In this document: positions 44,876 through 52,421 of the stretch, piece after piece | How the letters are laid out: each line of letters starts with the position of its first letter | Position numbering within the stretch: position 1 is the stretch's first letter | DNA from: Hyphomonadaceae bacterium UBA7672 | Lineage (GTDB): Bacteria; Pseudomonadota; Alphaproteobacteria; Caulobacterales; Hyphomonadaceae | Reading direction: 5' to 3' | Length of the DNA stretch: 64,000 nucleotides | Assembly (NCBI GenBank): GCA_002483135.1 | Contig: DLHI01000026.1 | Location: 62,001 to 126,000, forward strand | Translations under genes and position numbers: made by a program | The notes under the pieces: generated by a model | What the model saw: only the letters and a program-made list of their open reading frames with translations | What the model was told of the DNA's origin: nothing | Databases searched by the model: none

Positions 44876-47302
44876 CTACTTCGACAGCCTGAGCTTCGAG
44901 ATCGATGTCGCGATCTTCTGGAAGGCGACCTTGAGCTCCTCGGTATCGGCCGCCAGGAAGGCGTGCTGCGGCGAGGTCGCGCAGTTGGTCAGGAACGTAG
45001 TGGTGTTCGTGGCCGTCCCAAGTTCGAGGCCCACCGTATAGATGATGATGTCCGACCCCGGAGCCTTCATCGCCGTGCAGATCGCCTGAGCCTGCGTGAA
45101 CGGGCTGTCGGCGCCGCAACCCGCCGATGCAGTCGAGCGGCCTTCGCAGGTCGTGTAGTTGAACTCGCCATCGGTCATCAGGATCGCGACCTTGGCCAGT
45201 TCCGGCGTGCCGTACGCCATCGGCGCGTTAACGGTTTCCTTGTCCCACACCGACGCGAAGTTGGGCGAGAGCATGTACCACGCCCAGGCGATGCCGATCT
45301 GACCGGCCGTCGAGCCGCCGGTCGTCAAGTGATCGATCGCCGCATTCAGGCGTGTCTTGTTGGGCGTCAGCGGAGTGACGTAGTTGTCCGTGTCGCAGGC
45401 GCCATTGCTCGTATAGTAGATGCCGAGCGGCGATGTTCCCGGCGCCGCATCCGTTGCCGCATCGTCGCCATAGCGTTCGACCATGCAGACGCTCGGACGA
45501 TGGAAGCGCACATCGTTGAGATTGCTGGTGTCATCGTCGATCATCTTGGCGCAACCGTACTTGAGGCACTGCGCGGTTCCGCCGCTGGTGTAGACGCCCG
45601 ACATGCTCGACTGAGACGGGCTCGTATCCTTGAGACGGAAGGTATTCGTCGACAGTTTCGTGACCTGCCAGGCCCTGTTGCCGCTGTAGCTACTGTCCGA
45701 TTGCGGGTTGTTGATGTAGGTCGGCCCGGTCACGGATCTGATTTCGACGTAGTCATTGGTCTCGAGACCATGCGCGGTCGAGGTTATGTCGACGTTGCAC
45801 GACGAGTTTGCGCACTCCGCCACGCTGCCGCCGGAGGTCCAGGCCTTGTAGTTCCGCGCGTCGCCAGAGAGGAAGAAGGTCGTCCCGCTCGGGCTTTCAA
45901 CATTGATTGAGGAATTGGTCGAGGTGTTGAGGGACGTGCCTCCACCGCTCTCGCTGATGCCCCACATGAAGATGTCGTCGGATGTCGAGAAATCGTGGTT
46001 CGCCGTGGTTGTCACGCGATACCGGCAATCGGCGACATAGCACTCCGAAGCCGTACCATTGTCGTCATAGGCGGCGAACGAGTTCATGTTCGTGCCCGGC
46101 AGGATGAACACGTTCGAGTTGAGATTCGTGATCGTGTAGGTGCTTCCCCAGCTATTGTTGGGCGAGGCGCCAGCGCCGGTGGTGTCGACGTCTTCGATGA
46201 AGACGAAATCGCCCGTCGCAAATCCGTGGCTCGACGCGGTCACCGCAACTTCGCACGTGGTGGTGTAGCAGCGCTGCGAGGAGCCGGCGCTTGCGTTCGT
46301 GGATCCCGATGGCGGCGTGGTGTACGTCGTCGTACCGATGTTTTGCAGCCAGAAATAATGCGGCGCGGTCGTCGTGCGGTTTGCCACCTTGTACCGGTTG
46401 CCATTGAGGCCGGTGTAGCTGCCGTTCGCGCCTGAGATGTAGACTGTGTCCCCGTTGGAAAGACCATGGGCGGCAGAGGTCTGGACGCGAATGCGCGTGT
46501 TGCTGTTCGTCTTGGTGATCGCGCTGATCGTCGACGCCGAACCGTTGCGCCATGTAACGTTCGTAATCGACTTGCCCGAATTCGTGCGCCAGCCGGCTGA
46601 CGCAATGGTCTTGGTCGTGGTCGAGCCGTTGCGCCAGGAGGCGGCCGTGATGGCCGTCGTCCCCCTCGGCGTGCCACGCAGCTCGGTCACGGCGCTGGCG
46701 TCGACGTGCAGGTTGTCGACGTGAACGCTCTGCGCCCACGGAACCACCGCGACTTTCGAGAAATAGGGCGTCTGGATCGTGCCGACGACTTCGTCGATCA
46801 GCGCCTTGGAAGCCGCCGTCAGGCCGGCCATGCGGGTGGCGTTCATCGAGCCCGTGACGTCGAGCGCCAGGGCGACCTCGACATGGTTACCGCCACGGCG
46901 CACTTCGCTTTCGGCCGACACCTCGACATAGGGCTGGCCGACGAGCGGCATGAAGAAGGTGTTGATCTTCACCGTGCCCTGCAGTGTCAGGACATCGTCG
47001 TCGTCGCTGAGGATCAGTTCGAGATCGATCGGCTCGTCGTGCTGGGTCTTGAAGTTCTTCTCGACAAAGAGGCGAGCAACTTCATTCAGATCAGCATCCT
47101 CATCCAGCGTCGAACCCGCGGCGAGCGCGGCGGCGTCGAGAGCAGAGGCGAGCTCGTAATGCGCCAGGAAGGCCCTGCCGCCGTCGATGGCGAGACCCGT
47201 GCACACGCAGAGCGGCACAGCCATCAGCGCGAACTGCATGGCGAAGGCGCCCTTGGTATCGCGGATGAATTTCCTGATCGAGCCCGACATCGTGTTTCCC
47301 AT
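44876..47302 (-). CDS. TadG-like pilus-associated protein with VWA domain split by FCCH-like repeats
   Basis: An 808-residue protein. Residues 11-40 (FIRDTKGAFAMQFALMAVPLCVCTGLAIDGGRAFL) are the TadE/TadG N-terminal membrane helix. The VWA domain starts at VALALDVTGSM (MIDAS D148, T150, S152) and is completed only at about 640-808 (TTGGSTAGQIGIAWAWYMLSP, ILMTDGEFN with D711, IIIYTVGLE). Between them, residues about 215-580 hold four repeats with the core TxxHGLxxGDxVxIxxV...N.F.L (AAHGLSNGDTVYIS, SSHGFATGDFVFIED, ANHDFSTSDDIFMWG, TAHGLETNDYVEIRS). They resemble the FCCH beta-barrel repeats of phage tail proteins. ATG 47290 is an alternative start with GGGAA upstream. Last gene of a three-gene operon, exported and probably surface-associated. 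Confidence 0.88.
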   Translation of the reverse strand: MGNTMSGSIRKFIRDTKGAFAMQFALMAVPLCVCTGLAIDGGRAFLAHYELASALDAAALAAGSTLDEDADLNEVARLFVEKNFKTQHDEPIDLELILSDDDDVLTLQGTVKINTFFMPLVGQPYVEVSAESEVRRGGNHVEVALALDVTGSMNATRMAGLTAASKALIDEVVGTIQTPYFSKVAVVPWAQSVHVDNLHVDASAVTELRGTPRGTTAITAASWRNGSTTTKTIASAGWRTNSGKSITNVTWRNGSASTISAITKTNSNTRIRVQTSAAHGLSNGDTVYISGANGSYTGLNGNRYKVANRTTTAPHYFWLQNIGTTTYTTPPSGSTNASAGSSQRCYTTTCEVAVTASSHGFATGDFVFIEDVDTTGAGASPNNSWGSTYTITNLNSNVFILPGTNMNSFAAYDDNGTASECYVADCRYRVTTTANHDFSTSDDIFMWGISESGGGTSLNTSTNSSINVESPSGTTFFLSGDARNYKAWTSGGSVAECANSSCNVDITSTAHGLETNDYVEIRSVTGPTYINNPQSDSSYSGNRAWQVTKLSTNTFRLKDTSPSQSSMSGVYTSGGTAQCLKYGCAKMIDDDTSNLNDVRFHRPSVCMVERYGDDAATDAAPGTSPLGIYYTSNGACDTDNYVTPLTPNKTRLNAAIDHLTTGGSTAGQIGIAWAWYMLSPNFASVWDKETVNAPMAYGTPELAKVAILMTDGEFNYTTCEGRSTASAGCGADSPFTQAQAICTAMKAPGSDIIIYTVGLELGTATNTTTFLTNCATSPQHAFLAADTEELKVAFQKIATSISKLRLSK

Positions 47303-47340
47303 TTGAACTGGCGCCGCTGACGCGGCTCCGCTCCAACCCC

Positions 47341-47919
47341 TTAGTCTTCGCCCACGTATTCGATCGCCCCGCCGTCGGTGGACACGCCGTCGAGCTTCAC
47401 CTTCCGCTCGATGCGAGGCCGCGCGTAGGCGGATTTCTCGATGGCCATGAACCCGCCGCCGAAGAGCTCGGACAGCACGCTCTGGTAATTGTAACGAACG
47501 CCGACGCGGATCACGCTCTCGTCCTGTGCGCCCATGCCCGCGGCTTCCTGGACGTCGAACGGCACGGTCGTGCCGGCGACACGGCGCCAGAGGATTGTCG
47601 GATCTGCATCGACGCCCTCAAAGCCGACCGAGGAGACGTCAAGATCGAGATGCTCGGTCGCATCCAGCGGCTTCATCATGTGGATCGACGCGCCGTAGAT
47701 ATCCTCGATCGTCCCCGTCGTGAGCGCCGTTTCACGTGAAACCAGGTCGGCCACCTGGTGAACATAACGCGTCGCCTCTTCGGCCGCGCGGAAGCGGAAG
47801 GACATCTCGAAGACGCCCATCACGAGGAAGATGAGCGCCGGTGCGATCAGCGCGAATTCCGCCGCCGCAACACCGCGGCGATCGGATCCAAAACGCCCGA
47901 AGGGAAGGAATCTGCGCAT
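47341..47919 (-). CDS. TadE/TadG-like pilus assembly protein
   Basis: A 192-residue protein. The N-terminus FGSDRRGVAAAEFALIAPALIFLVMGVFEMSF is the TadE hallmark: a basic patch, a conserved Glu inside a hydrophobic helix, and AAAEFALIAP. The rest is an exported domain with strands (LDLDVSSVGFEGVD, ESVIRVGVRYNY). ATG 47919 lies two bases after the stop of the upstream tadE-like gene. TadE-type minor pseudopilins join the Flp/Tad pilus or secretion machine. Confidence 0.9.
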   Translation of the reverse strand: MRRFLPFGRFGSDRRGVAAAEFALIAPALIFLVMGVFEMSFRFRAAEEATRYVHQVADLVSRETALTTGTIEDIYGASIHMMKPLDATEHLDLDVSSVGFEGVDADPTILWRRVAGTTVPFDVQEAAGMGAQDESVIRVGVRYNYQSVLSELFGGGFMAIEKSAYARPRIERKVKLDGVSTDGGAIEYVGED

Positions 47920-47921
47920 GA

Positions 47922-48434
47922 TCAGACCCACGGCTCGTTCTTGACGATGCAGAAGGAGTTCACGATCGCCGGCATGTCCGGGCCCATCTGGAACAGCTTG
48001 TCCATGAACGGGGTGACGAACTGGTGATGGATCGAAGCACGGACAACCGAGTACTCGTTCGGACCGCCCGGTTCGAACACGAAGTTGGACGGGTTGCCGT
48101 CCTCGTCGAACTCCGCAGCCGGATAGGTGACGTCGGCAATGTTGGAGAATGACCGCACGTCGAAGACGATTGCTTCGCAATCGATCATCGGGCCGGCCTT
48201 GGCGCAGACTTCCGCCCGGAAGGCTTCCAGCATGTCGTCGGCGGTCTGGACTTCGCCGGTTTGGAGGTTGCGCGCGGCCTCGTAGACGACGTGGTTCAGG
48301 GCATAGGTTTTGTACTGGAAGAGCACAAACTCAACCAGGCCCATGATCAGCATGAAGAACACAGGCGCGAGCAACGCGAACTCGATCATCACGTTACCGC
48401 CCCGCGCACTTCGCAGGCGCAATTTCGGCGTCAT
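47922..48434 (-). CDS. TadE-like minor pseudopilin
   Basis: A 170-residue protein. After MTPKLRLRSARGGNVMIEFALLAPVFFMLIMGLVEFVLFQYKTYALNHVVYEAARNLQTGE it has an exported domain with two cysteines (EVCAKAGPMIDCEAIVFDV) that could form a disulphide. GNVMIEFALLAP with the Glu in the helix marks the TadE family. ATG 48434 has GAGGTGGGG upstream. First gene of the three-gene operon. No tadA, tadB, tadC, cpaC or flp gene is in the window, so the main machine is elsewhere. Confidence 0.9.
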   Translation of the reverse strand: MTPKLRLRSARGGNVMIEFALLAPVFFMLIMGLVEFVLFQYKTYALNHVVYEAARNLQTGEVQTADDMLEAFRAEVCAKAGPMIDCEAIVFDVRSFSNIADVTYPAAEFDEDGNPSNFVFEPGGPNEYSVVRASIHHQFVTPFMDKLFQMGPDMPAIVNSFCIVKNEPWV

Positions 48435-48528
48435 GGGTGTCCCCACCTCTCCATCAGACGGGAGCATGACGCGTCAGACTTAAATATCCGCTTCGGAGCG
48501 GCGGAAAATTCCAAAGAATTGACGGCCT

Positions 48529-48586
48529 GGCGTTTACCGGCGGCTTACTGCCCGCTGGACGCAGAGACTAAGCAGACGTAAACGCC
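48529..48586. promoter_or_regulatory. 9-bp inverted repeat in the divergent tad/cinA promoter region
   Basis: GGCGTTTAC (48529-48537) and GTAAACGCC (48578-48586) are perfect inverted arms 40 bases apart, in the 156-base gap between the leftward pilus operon and the rightward cinA-like gene. They could be two sites for one regulator or the ends of a looped operator. Confidence 0.5.
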
Positions 48587-48590
48587 GGGC

Positions 48591-49364
48591 ATGAACACTA
48601 TCGTGACGGCCGCCGTGCTTCTGATCGGGGATGAAATCCTCTCGGGCCGCACGCAGGACACAAATCTTCGCACGATCGCGCAGTTTCTCGCGCCGCTGGG
48701 CGTCGAGGTGCGCGAGGCGCGGGTCGTGCCGGATGTGCATGAAACCATCGTCGCCACGCTGAACGAGCTGCGCGCGCGGTATAACTATGTGTTCACGACC
48801 GGTGGGATCGGGCCGACGCATGACGACATTACAGCGGATGCGGTCGCGGCGGCCTTCGGCGCACACATCGATGTCCGCGAGGATGCCCTGCAGATCCTGC
48901 GGCCGTACTATGCGGCGCGCGGGCAGGAGATCAATGATGGGCGCATCCGCATGGCCCGCATTCCCGATGGCGCGAGCCTGATCCTCAATCCGGTGTCGGC
49001 CGCGCCCGGCTTCCAGATGGGCAATGTGTTCGTGATGGCGGGCGTGCCCAGCGTGATGCGCGGAATGCTGCTGGATGTGGCGCACCGGATCGAGGGCGGC
49101 GCGGTGGTGCACGCACGTACCGTGCGCGCCAGCGGCGTACGCGAGGGCGACATTGCCGACCCGCTGGGCGAGCTCGCCAAGGCAGAGCCGGACGCGAGCC
49201 TGGGCTCCTACCCCTTTGTGCGGCTTGTCGGGAAGGATATGGCGTACGGCACCAATCTTGTGGCGCGCAGCCGCGACAAGGCCCTGGTCGATCGGCTGGC
49301 CGTGGCGCTGGCCGACATCATCCGTGCGCAGGGCGGCGCGCCTGAAATCGATCCGCAGGACTGA
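48591..49364 (+). CDS. CinA-N/MoaB-type molybdopterin-binding-domain protein
   Basis: A 257-residue protein with the MoCF fold: TAAVLLIGDEILSGRTQDTNLRTIAQFLAPLGVEVREARVVPD, then FTTGGIGPTHDDITADAVAAAFG, then AAPGFQMGNVFVMAGVPSVMRGML. This is the CinA N-terminal domain, linked to ADP-ribose/NMN pyrophosphatase activity (COG1058). The C-terminal NMN deamidase domain of full-length CinA is absent, and the last 90 residues are a different small domain, as usual in the short form. Twelve bases before the enoyl-CoA hydratase gene. Confidence 0.9.
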   Translation: MNTIVTAAVLLIGDEILSGRTQDTNLRTIAQFLAPLGVEVREARVVPDVHETIVATLNELRARYNYVFTTGGIGPTHDDITADAVAAAFGAHIDVREDALQILRPYYAARGQEINDGRIRMARIPDGASLILNPVSAAPGFQMGNVFVMAGVPSVMRGMLLDVAHRIEGGAVVHARTVRASGVREGDIADPLGELAKAEPDASLGSYPFVRLVGKDMAYGTNLVARSRDKALVDRLAVALADIIRAQGGAPEIDPQD

Positions 49365-49376
49365 GGGGAAATCAAG

Positions 49377-50183
49377 ATGAGCGAACAGGCTGACTCCATC
49401 CTGCTGGTCGAGCGCGACGGCGAGGTCGCTATCCTGACGCTCAACCGACCGAAACAGCTCAACGCACTATCGGTCGCGCTGCGCGTCGAGATCGTGAAGA
49501 CGGTACGCACGCTTTCGGTAAGCGACGACGTGCGCGCCATCGTGCTGACCGGCAATGGACGTGCGTTTTCCGCCGGAGTCGACCTGAAGGAAGCAGGCCA
49601 GAAGGGCTTCTCGCTAGGCGTCGGCGACAAGGCCTCGCGCGAGCCTGCGGCGGACATGGATCTGGCGGCCGCCTTCGCGGCGTGCCCGTGGCCGATCATC
49701 GGCGCCATCAACGGCTTTGCGATCACGGGCGGGTTTGAACTCGCGCTGATGTGCGACGTGCTGTTCGCCTCAAGCGAAGCAAAGTTCGCCGACACGCACA
49801 GCCGCGTCGGCCTGATGCCAGTGTGGGGCCTGTCGCAGAAGCTGCCGCGCATCATCGGCGCGGCGCGCGCGAAGGAGTTGTCGCTGACGGGGAACTATCT
49901 CGATGCTGCGACGGCTGAGCGCTGGGGCCTCGTCAACCGCGTTCTGGCGCCCGAGGAGTTGCTGCCGGCCGCGAAGAAGCTCGCATCGGAAATGGCGAGC
50001 GTCGAGGGCGGCCTGCTGAAGCGGATGAAAGCCGTGATCGACGACGGCCTCGCCCTGCCCTTGCCCGAGGCGCTGAAGATGGAGATCGCGCGCGGCTCGA
50101 AGAACAACTCGGCGGTGACGCCCGAAGCCGCCGAAGCCTCGCGCAAGACCGCGATGGAGCGCGGGCGGGAGCAGAAGGGTTGA
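49377..50183 (+). CDS. Enoyl-CoA hydratase/isomerase family protein
   Basis: A 268-residue crotonase. LTGNGRAFSAGVDLKEAGQKG forms the first oxyanion-hole strand, and INGFAITGGFELALMCDVLFAS holds the second and a Glu (E in GGFEL) at a catalytic position. SRVGLMPVWGLSQKLPRIIG replaces the usual GLxPGxGG with PVWG, so the second catalytic Glu is missing, which puts hydratase activity in some doubt. GAGGGG precedes the ATG. Coupled to the pseudouridine-synthase gene through a TTGA overlap. Confidence 0.9.
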   Translation: MSEQADSILLVERDGEVAILTLNRPKQLNALSVALRVEIVKTVRTLSVSDDVRAIVLTGNGRAFSAGVDLKEAGQKGFSLGVGDKASREPAADMDLAAAFAACPWPIIGAINGFAITGGFELALMCDVLFASSEAKFADTHSRVGLMPVWGLSQKLPRIIGAARAKELSLTGNYLDAATAERWGLVNRVLAPEELLPAAKKLASEMASVEGGLLKRMKAVIDDGLALPLPEALKMEIARGSKNNSAVTPEAAEASRKTAMERGREQKG

Positions 50184-50944
50184 GCTGGTCGCGTAGATAC
50201 GACGGCCCCGAGCCCGTGCGCGTCAACAAGTGGTTGGCGCAGTCGGGCGTGTGTTCGCGGCGCGAGGCGGAGGAGCTGATCGCGGCCGGCGCCGTGATGG
50301 TGGATGGCGAACGGGTGACGGATGTCGGCCGCAAGATCGCGCCGGGACAGACGCTGGTGCTGAATGATCGCGCCGAGATGGGCCTTGGCGCGCAAGTCTC
50401 CGTGGTGATCCACAAGCCGGTGGGCATTGTGTCGGCGCAGCCCGAGCATGGGCAGACGCCCGCCGCGCGATTGCTGACGGCGGAAAATCTGGTTGGCGGC
50501 GGCATCGTACCGTCCTCGCGCGCAAGCCTGCCGCCGTTGGGCCGGCTGGACCAGGATTCGCGAGGGCTGCTGCTGCTGTCGGAAGATGGCGTGCTGGCCA
50601 AGGCGATCATCGGGCCCGAGAGCGAGATCGACAAGGAATACATCGTAACCGTGACCGGCAAGGTCGACCGCGTGAAGATACAGAAGCTGCGGCACGGGCT
50701 GGAGCTGGATGGTCGGCAATTGAAGCCTGCGAAGGTCACGCTGCAGGACGTGCAGGTGCTGCGCTTCGTGCTGAACGAGGGCCGCAACCGCCAGATCAGG
50801 CGGATGTGTGAGCTGGTTGAGCTGGAGGTGACGGACCTCGTGCGCGTGCGGATCGGCCCGCTGTTGCTGGGCGATCTTCCCGAAGGCAAATGGCGGCATC
50901 TGACGGGCGAAGAGCGTCAGGCGTTGATCAGCGCGAGTGTTTAA
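50180..50944 (+). CDS. 23S rRNA pseudouridine synthase, RluB/RluF type
   Basis: A 254-residue RsuA-family enzyme. The S4 RNA-binding domain is VRVNKWLAQSGVCSRREAEELIAAGAVMVDGERV; the catalytic loop is LGRLDQDSRGLLLLSEDG with the nucleophilic Asp; NEGRNRQIRRMCE closes the domain. It starts at TTG 50180 inside a TTGA overlap with the hydratase stop, with AGAAGG upstream. The modified base is likely in the 23S peptidyl-transferase region, but the exact site cannot be read from sequence. Confidence 0.92.
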   Translation: MSWSRRYDGPEPVRVNKWLAQSGVCSRREAEELIAAGAVMVDGERVTDVGRKIAPGQTLVLNDRAEMGLGAQVSVVIHKPVGIVSAQPEHGQTPAARLLTAENLVGGGIVPSSRASLPPLGRLDQDSRGLLLLSEDGVLAKAIIGPESEIDKEYIVTVTGKVDRVKIQKLRHGLELDGRQLKPAKVTLQDVQVLRFVLNEGRNRQIRRMCELVELEVTDLVRVRIGPLLLGDLPEGKWRHLTGEERQALISASV

Positions 50945-51033
50945 AGGGCGATTTCCGGGCTGTCTGCTGGTGATTCCGGCTGGCCTCTTGAGGAGGTGGA
51001 GGGCTGGGGACGCGGATCGCTCCGCAGATTTTA

Positions 51034-51058
51034 GTCCGTAGTTCGTGGTCCGTAGTCC
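51034..51058. repeat. Short tandem repeat of 11 bp
   Basis: GTCCGTAGTTC (51034-51044) and GTCCGTAGTCC (51048-51058) are direct repeats matching 10 of 11 and separated by GTG. They lie in a 482-base gene-free stretch after the pseudouridine-synthase gene. Confidence 0.55.
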
Positions 51059-51292
51059 GGGTGCGGAAGTTGCCGCGTCCCCGCGACGGGATTGGTCCCC
51101 TCGCATCGCCCCGCCCTACAGGTTTCTGCAGAAGCCCTCCGTGCGGAGCGACGAGTGCATAATGCGCTCACTTGGGTGGGGGGCGGATGTGATTGCGAGT
51201 TTCCTACAGCGGATTTTCGCTAGCCGCTTGAGCGTGCTCGCGAAGATTCTGCATCCGCCACATTTCATTCGGCCGAATTGCACCACCCGCAG

Positions 51293-51399
51293 TTGTCATC
51301 CCGGCCGGAGTGCGAAGCGCGCAGAGCCGGGACCCATCGAGACGGTGTCGGGGTGGATAAATGGGTCCCAGGTCTCGCTACGCTCGCCCGGGATGACAA
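51293..51399. repeat. REP/ERIC-like palindromic intergenic repeat, 107 bp
   Basis: The element begins TTGTCATCCCGG and ends CCGGGATGACAA, a perfect 12-bp terminal inverted repeat. A nested inverted repeat GGGACCCAT (51329-51337) / ATGGGTCCC (51361-51369) lies inside, so the RNA or single strand would fold into one long branched hairpin. Such TGTCATCCCGG-type elements are dispersed in many proteobacterial genomes. Only one copy is seen in this window. The gene-free stretch 50945-51426 holds this and the small direct repeat; no gene is recognised there. Confidence 0.85.
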
Positions 51400-51426
51400 A
51401 CTGTGGTCGTATTGAACAGCTGAAGA

Positions 51427-51924
51427 TCAGCCGAGGATGCGCCGGTACACCTGCAGAGTCCCGACATCGAAGCAGCAGAAGAGGACGTGCATCTCGCCCT
51501 CGGCAAGCACCTCGCGAACGGTAGACACCGCAATCTCCGCCGCCGCCTCCTTCGGATAACCGTAGACGCCCGTGGAAATGGCGGGAAAGGCGATGGATGC
51601 GGCTGCGTGATCGAACGCCAGCTTCAGCGTGTTGCGGTAGCAGTTCGCGAGCAGCTCCGCCTCGCCTGCCCCGCCGCCGCGCCAGACCGGACCGACAGTG
51701 TGGATCACATGGCGATGCGGCAGGTTGTGGGCGGTGGTGATGCGCGCTTCGCCGGTGGGACAACCGCCAATCAGGCGGCATTCGGCCAGCAGACCCGGCC
51801 CCGCAGCGCGATGGATCGCGCCGTCTACACCGCCGCCGCCCAGCAGGGAGGAGTTCGCCGCGTTGACAATGATGTCGACGCTCGCGCGGGTTATGTCGGC
51901 CTGTTCGGCTTTCAGTCGCGGCAT
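51427..51924 (-). CDS. Macro-domain protein (O-acetyl-ADP-ribose deacetylase, YmdB-like)
   Basis: A 165-residue single macro domain: [35 protein letters not shown] (Asn and Asp for ADP-ribose and the catalytic Asp in GGVDGAIH), [22 protein letters not shown], and [18 protein letters not shown] for diphosphate binding. The class hydrolyses O-acetyl-ADP-ribose and ADP-ribosyl-protein esters. Ends 28 bases past the palindromic repeat. Full length for the family. Confidence 0.94.
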   Translation of the reverse strand: MPRLKAEQADITRASVDIIVNAANSSLLGGGGVDGAIHRAAGPGLLAECRLIGGCPTGEARITTAHNLPHRHVIHTVGPVWRGGGAGEAELLANCYRNTLKLAFDHAAASIAFPAISTGVYGYPKEAAAEIAVSTVREVLAEGEMHVLFCCFDVGTLQVYRRILG

Positions 51925-52059
51925 GTCCGCTCCGGCTGGCGAAGAATCGGCCGGAAATCAGCGCTTCCGCCCAAGTTTTCTCATCCACATTGCAGAATCA
52001 GCCGGGTCGCGTAAATGACCCGCGAGACGCGGGGCGGTGGCCCTCGCCGGAGGCGTCTG

Positions 52060-52413
52060 ATGAGCATCGATCAGCGAGTTGCCTGTCGCCGTGCGCCAAC
52101 GCTGCCTGGCGACCTGCCGCGGGCGGGCGAGTGGAAGCGCGAGGACTACAAGGGCGCGCCGATTCATGTGTTTTCGGGCCGTGGCTGGCAGATCAGCGTC
52201 ATGGCCGAAAGCAGTGCCGACGATGCGGACCTGCAGGACGCGATTGCCGAGGAACTTGAAGCCGCCGGGGAGGACCTCGATCCAGCGGATTTCGGCATGA
52301 TGACCTATGTGACACTTGAACCTTCCAGCGCGCCGCAGGAAGGGATCGACCTGCAGATGGCTGTCCTGGAAATGCTATGCAAAACCTGCGACGGCATTGT
52401 GCTGCCGAACTGA
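52060..52413 (+). CDS. Small acidic protein upstream of purL, unknown function
   Basis: A 117-residue protein starting [20 protein letters not shown], no signal peptide. The middle ([57 protein letters not shown]) is strongly acidic, and a CKTCDG motif sits near the end. GGAGG precedes ATG 52060 by 7 bases. It stops 8 bases before purL, so they are likely cotranscribed. Not recognised. Confidence 0.7.
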   Translation: MSIDQRVACRRAPTLPGDLPRAGEWKREDYKGAPIHVFSGRGWQISVMAESSADDADLQDAIAEELEAAGEDLDPADFGMMTYVTLEPSSAPQEGIDLQMAVLEMLCKTCDGIVLPN

Positions 52414-52421
52414 GGACAGAG

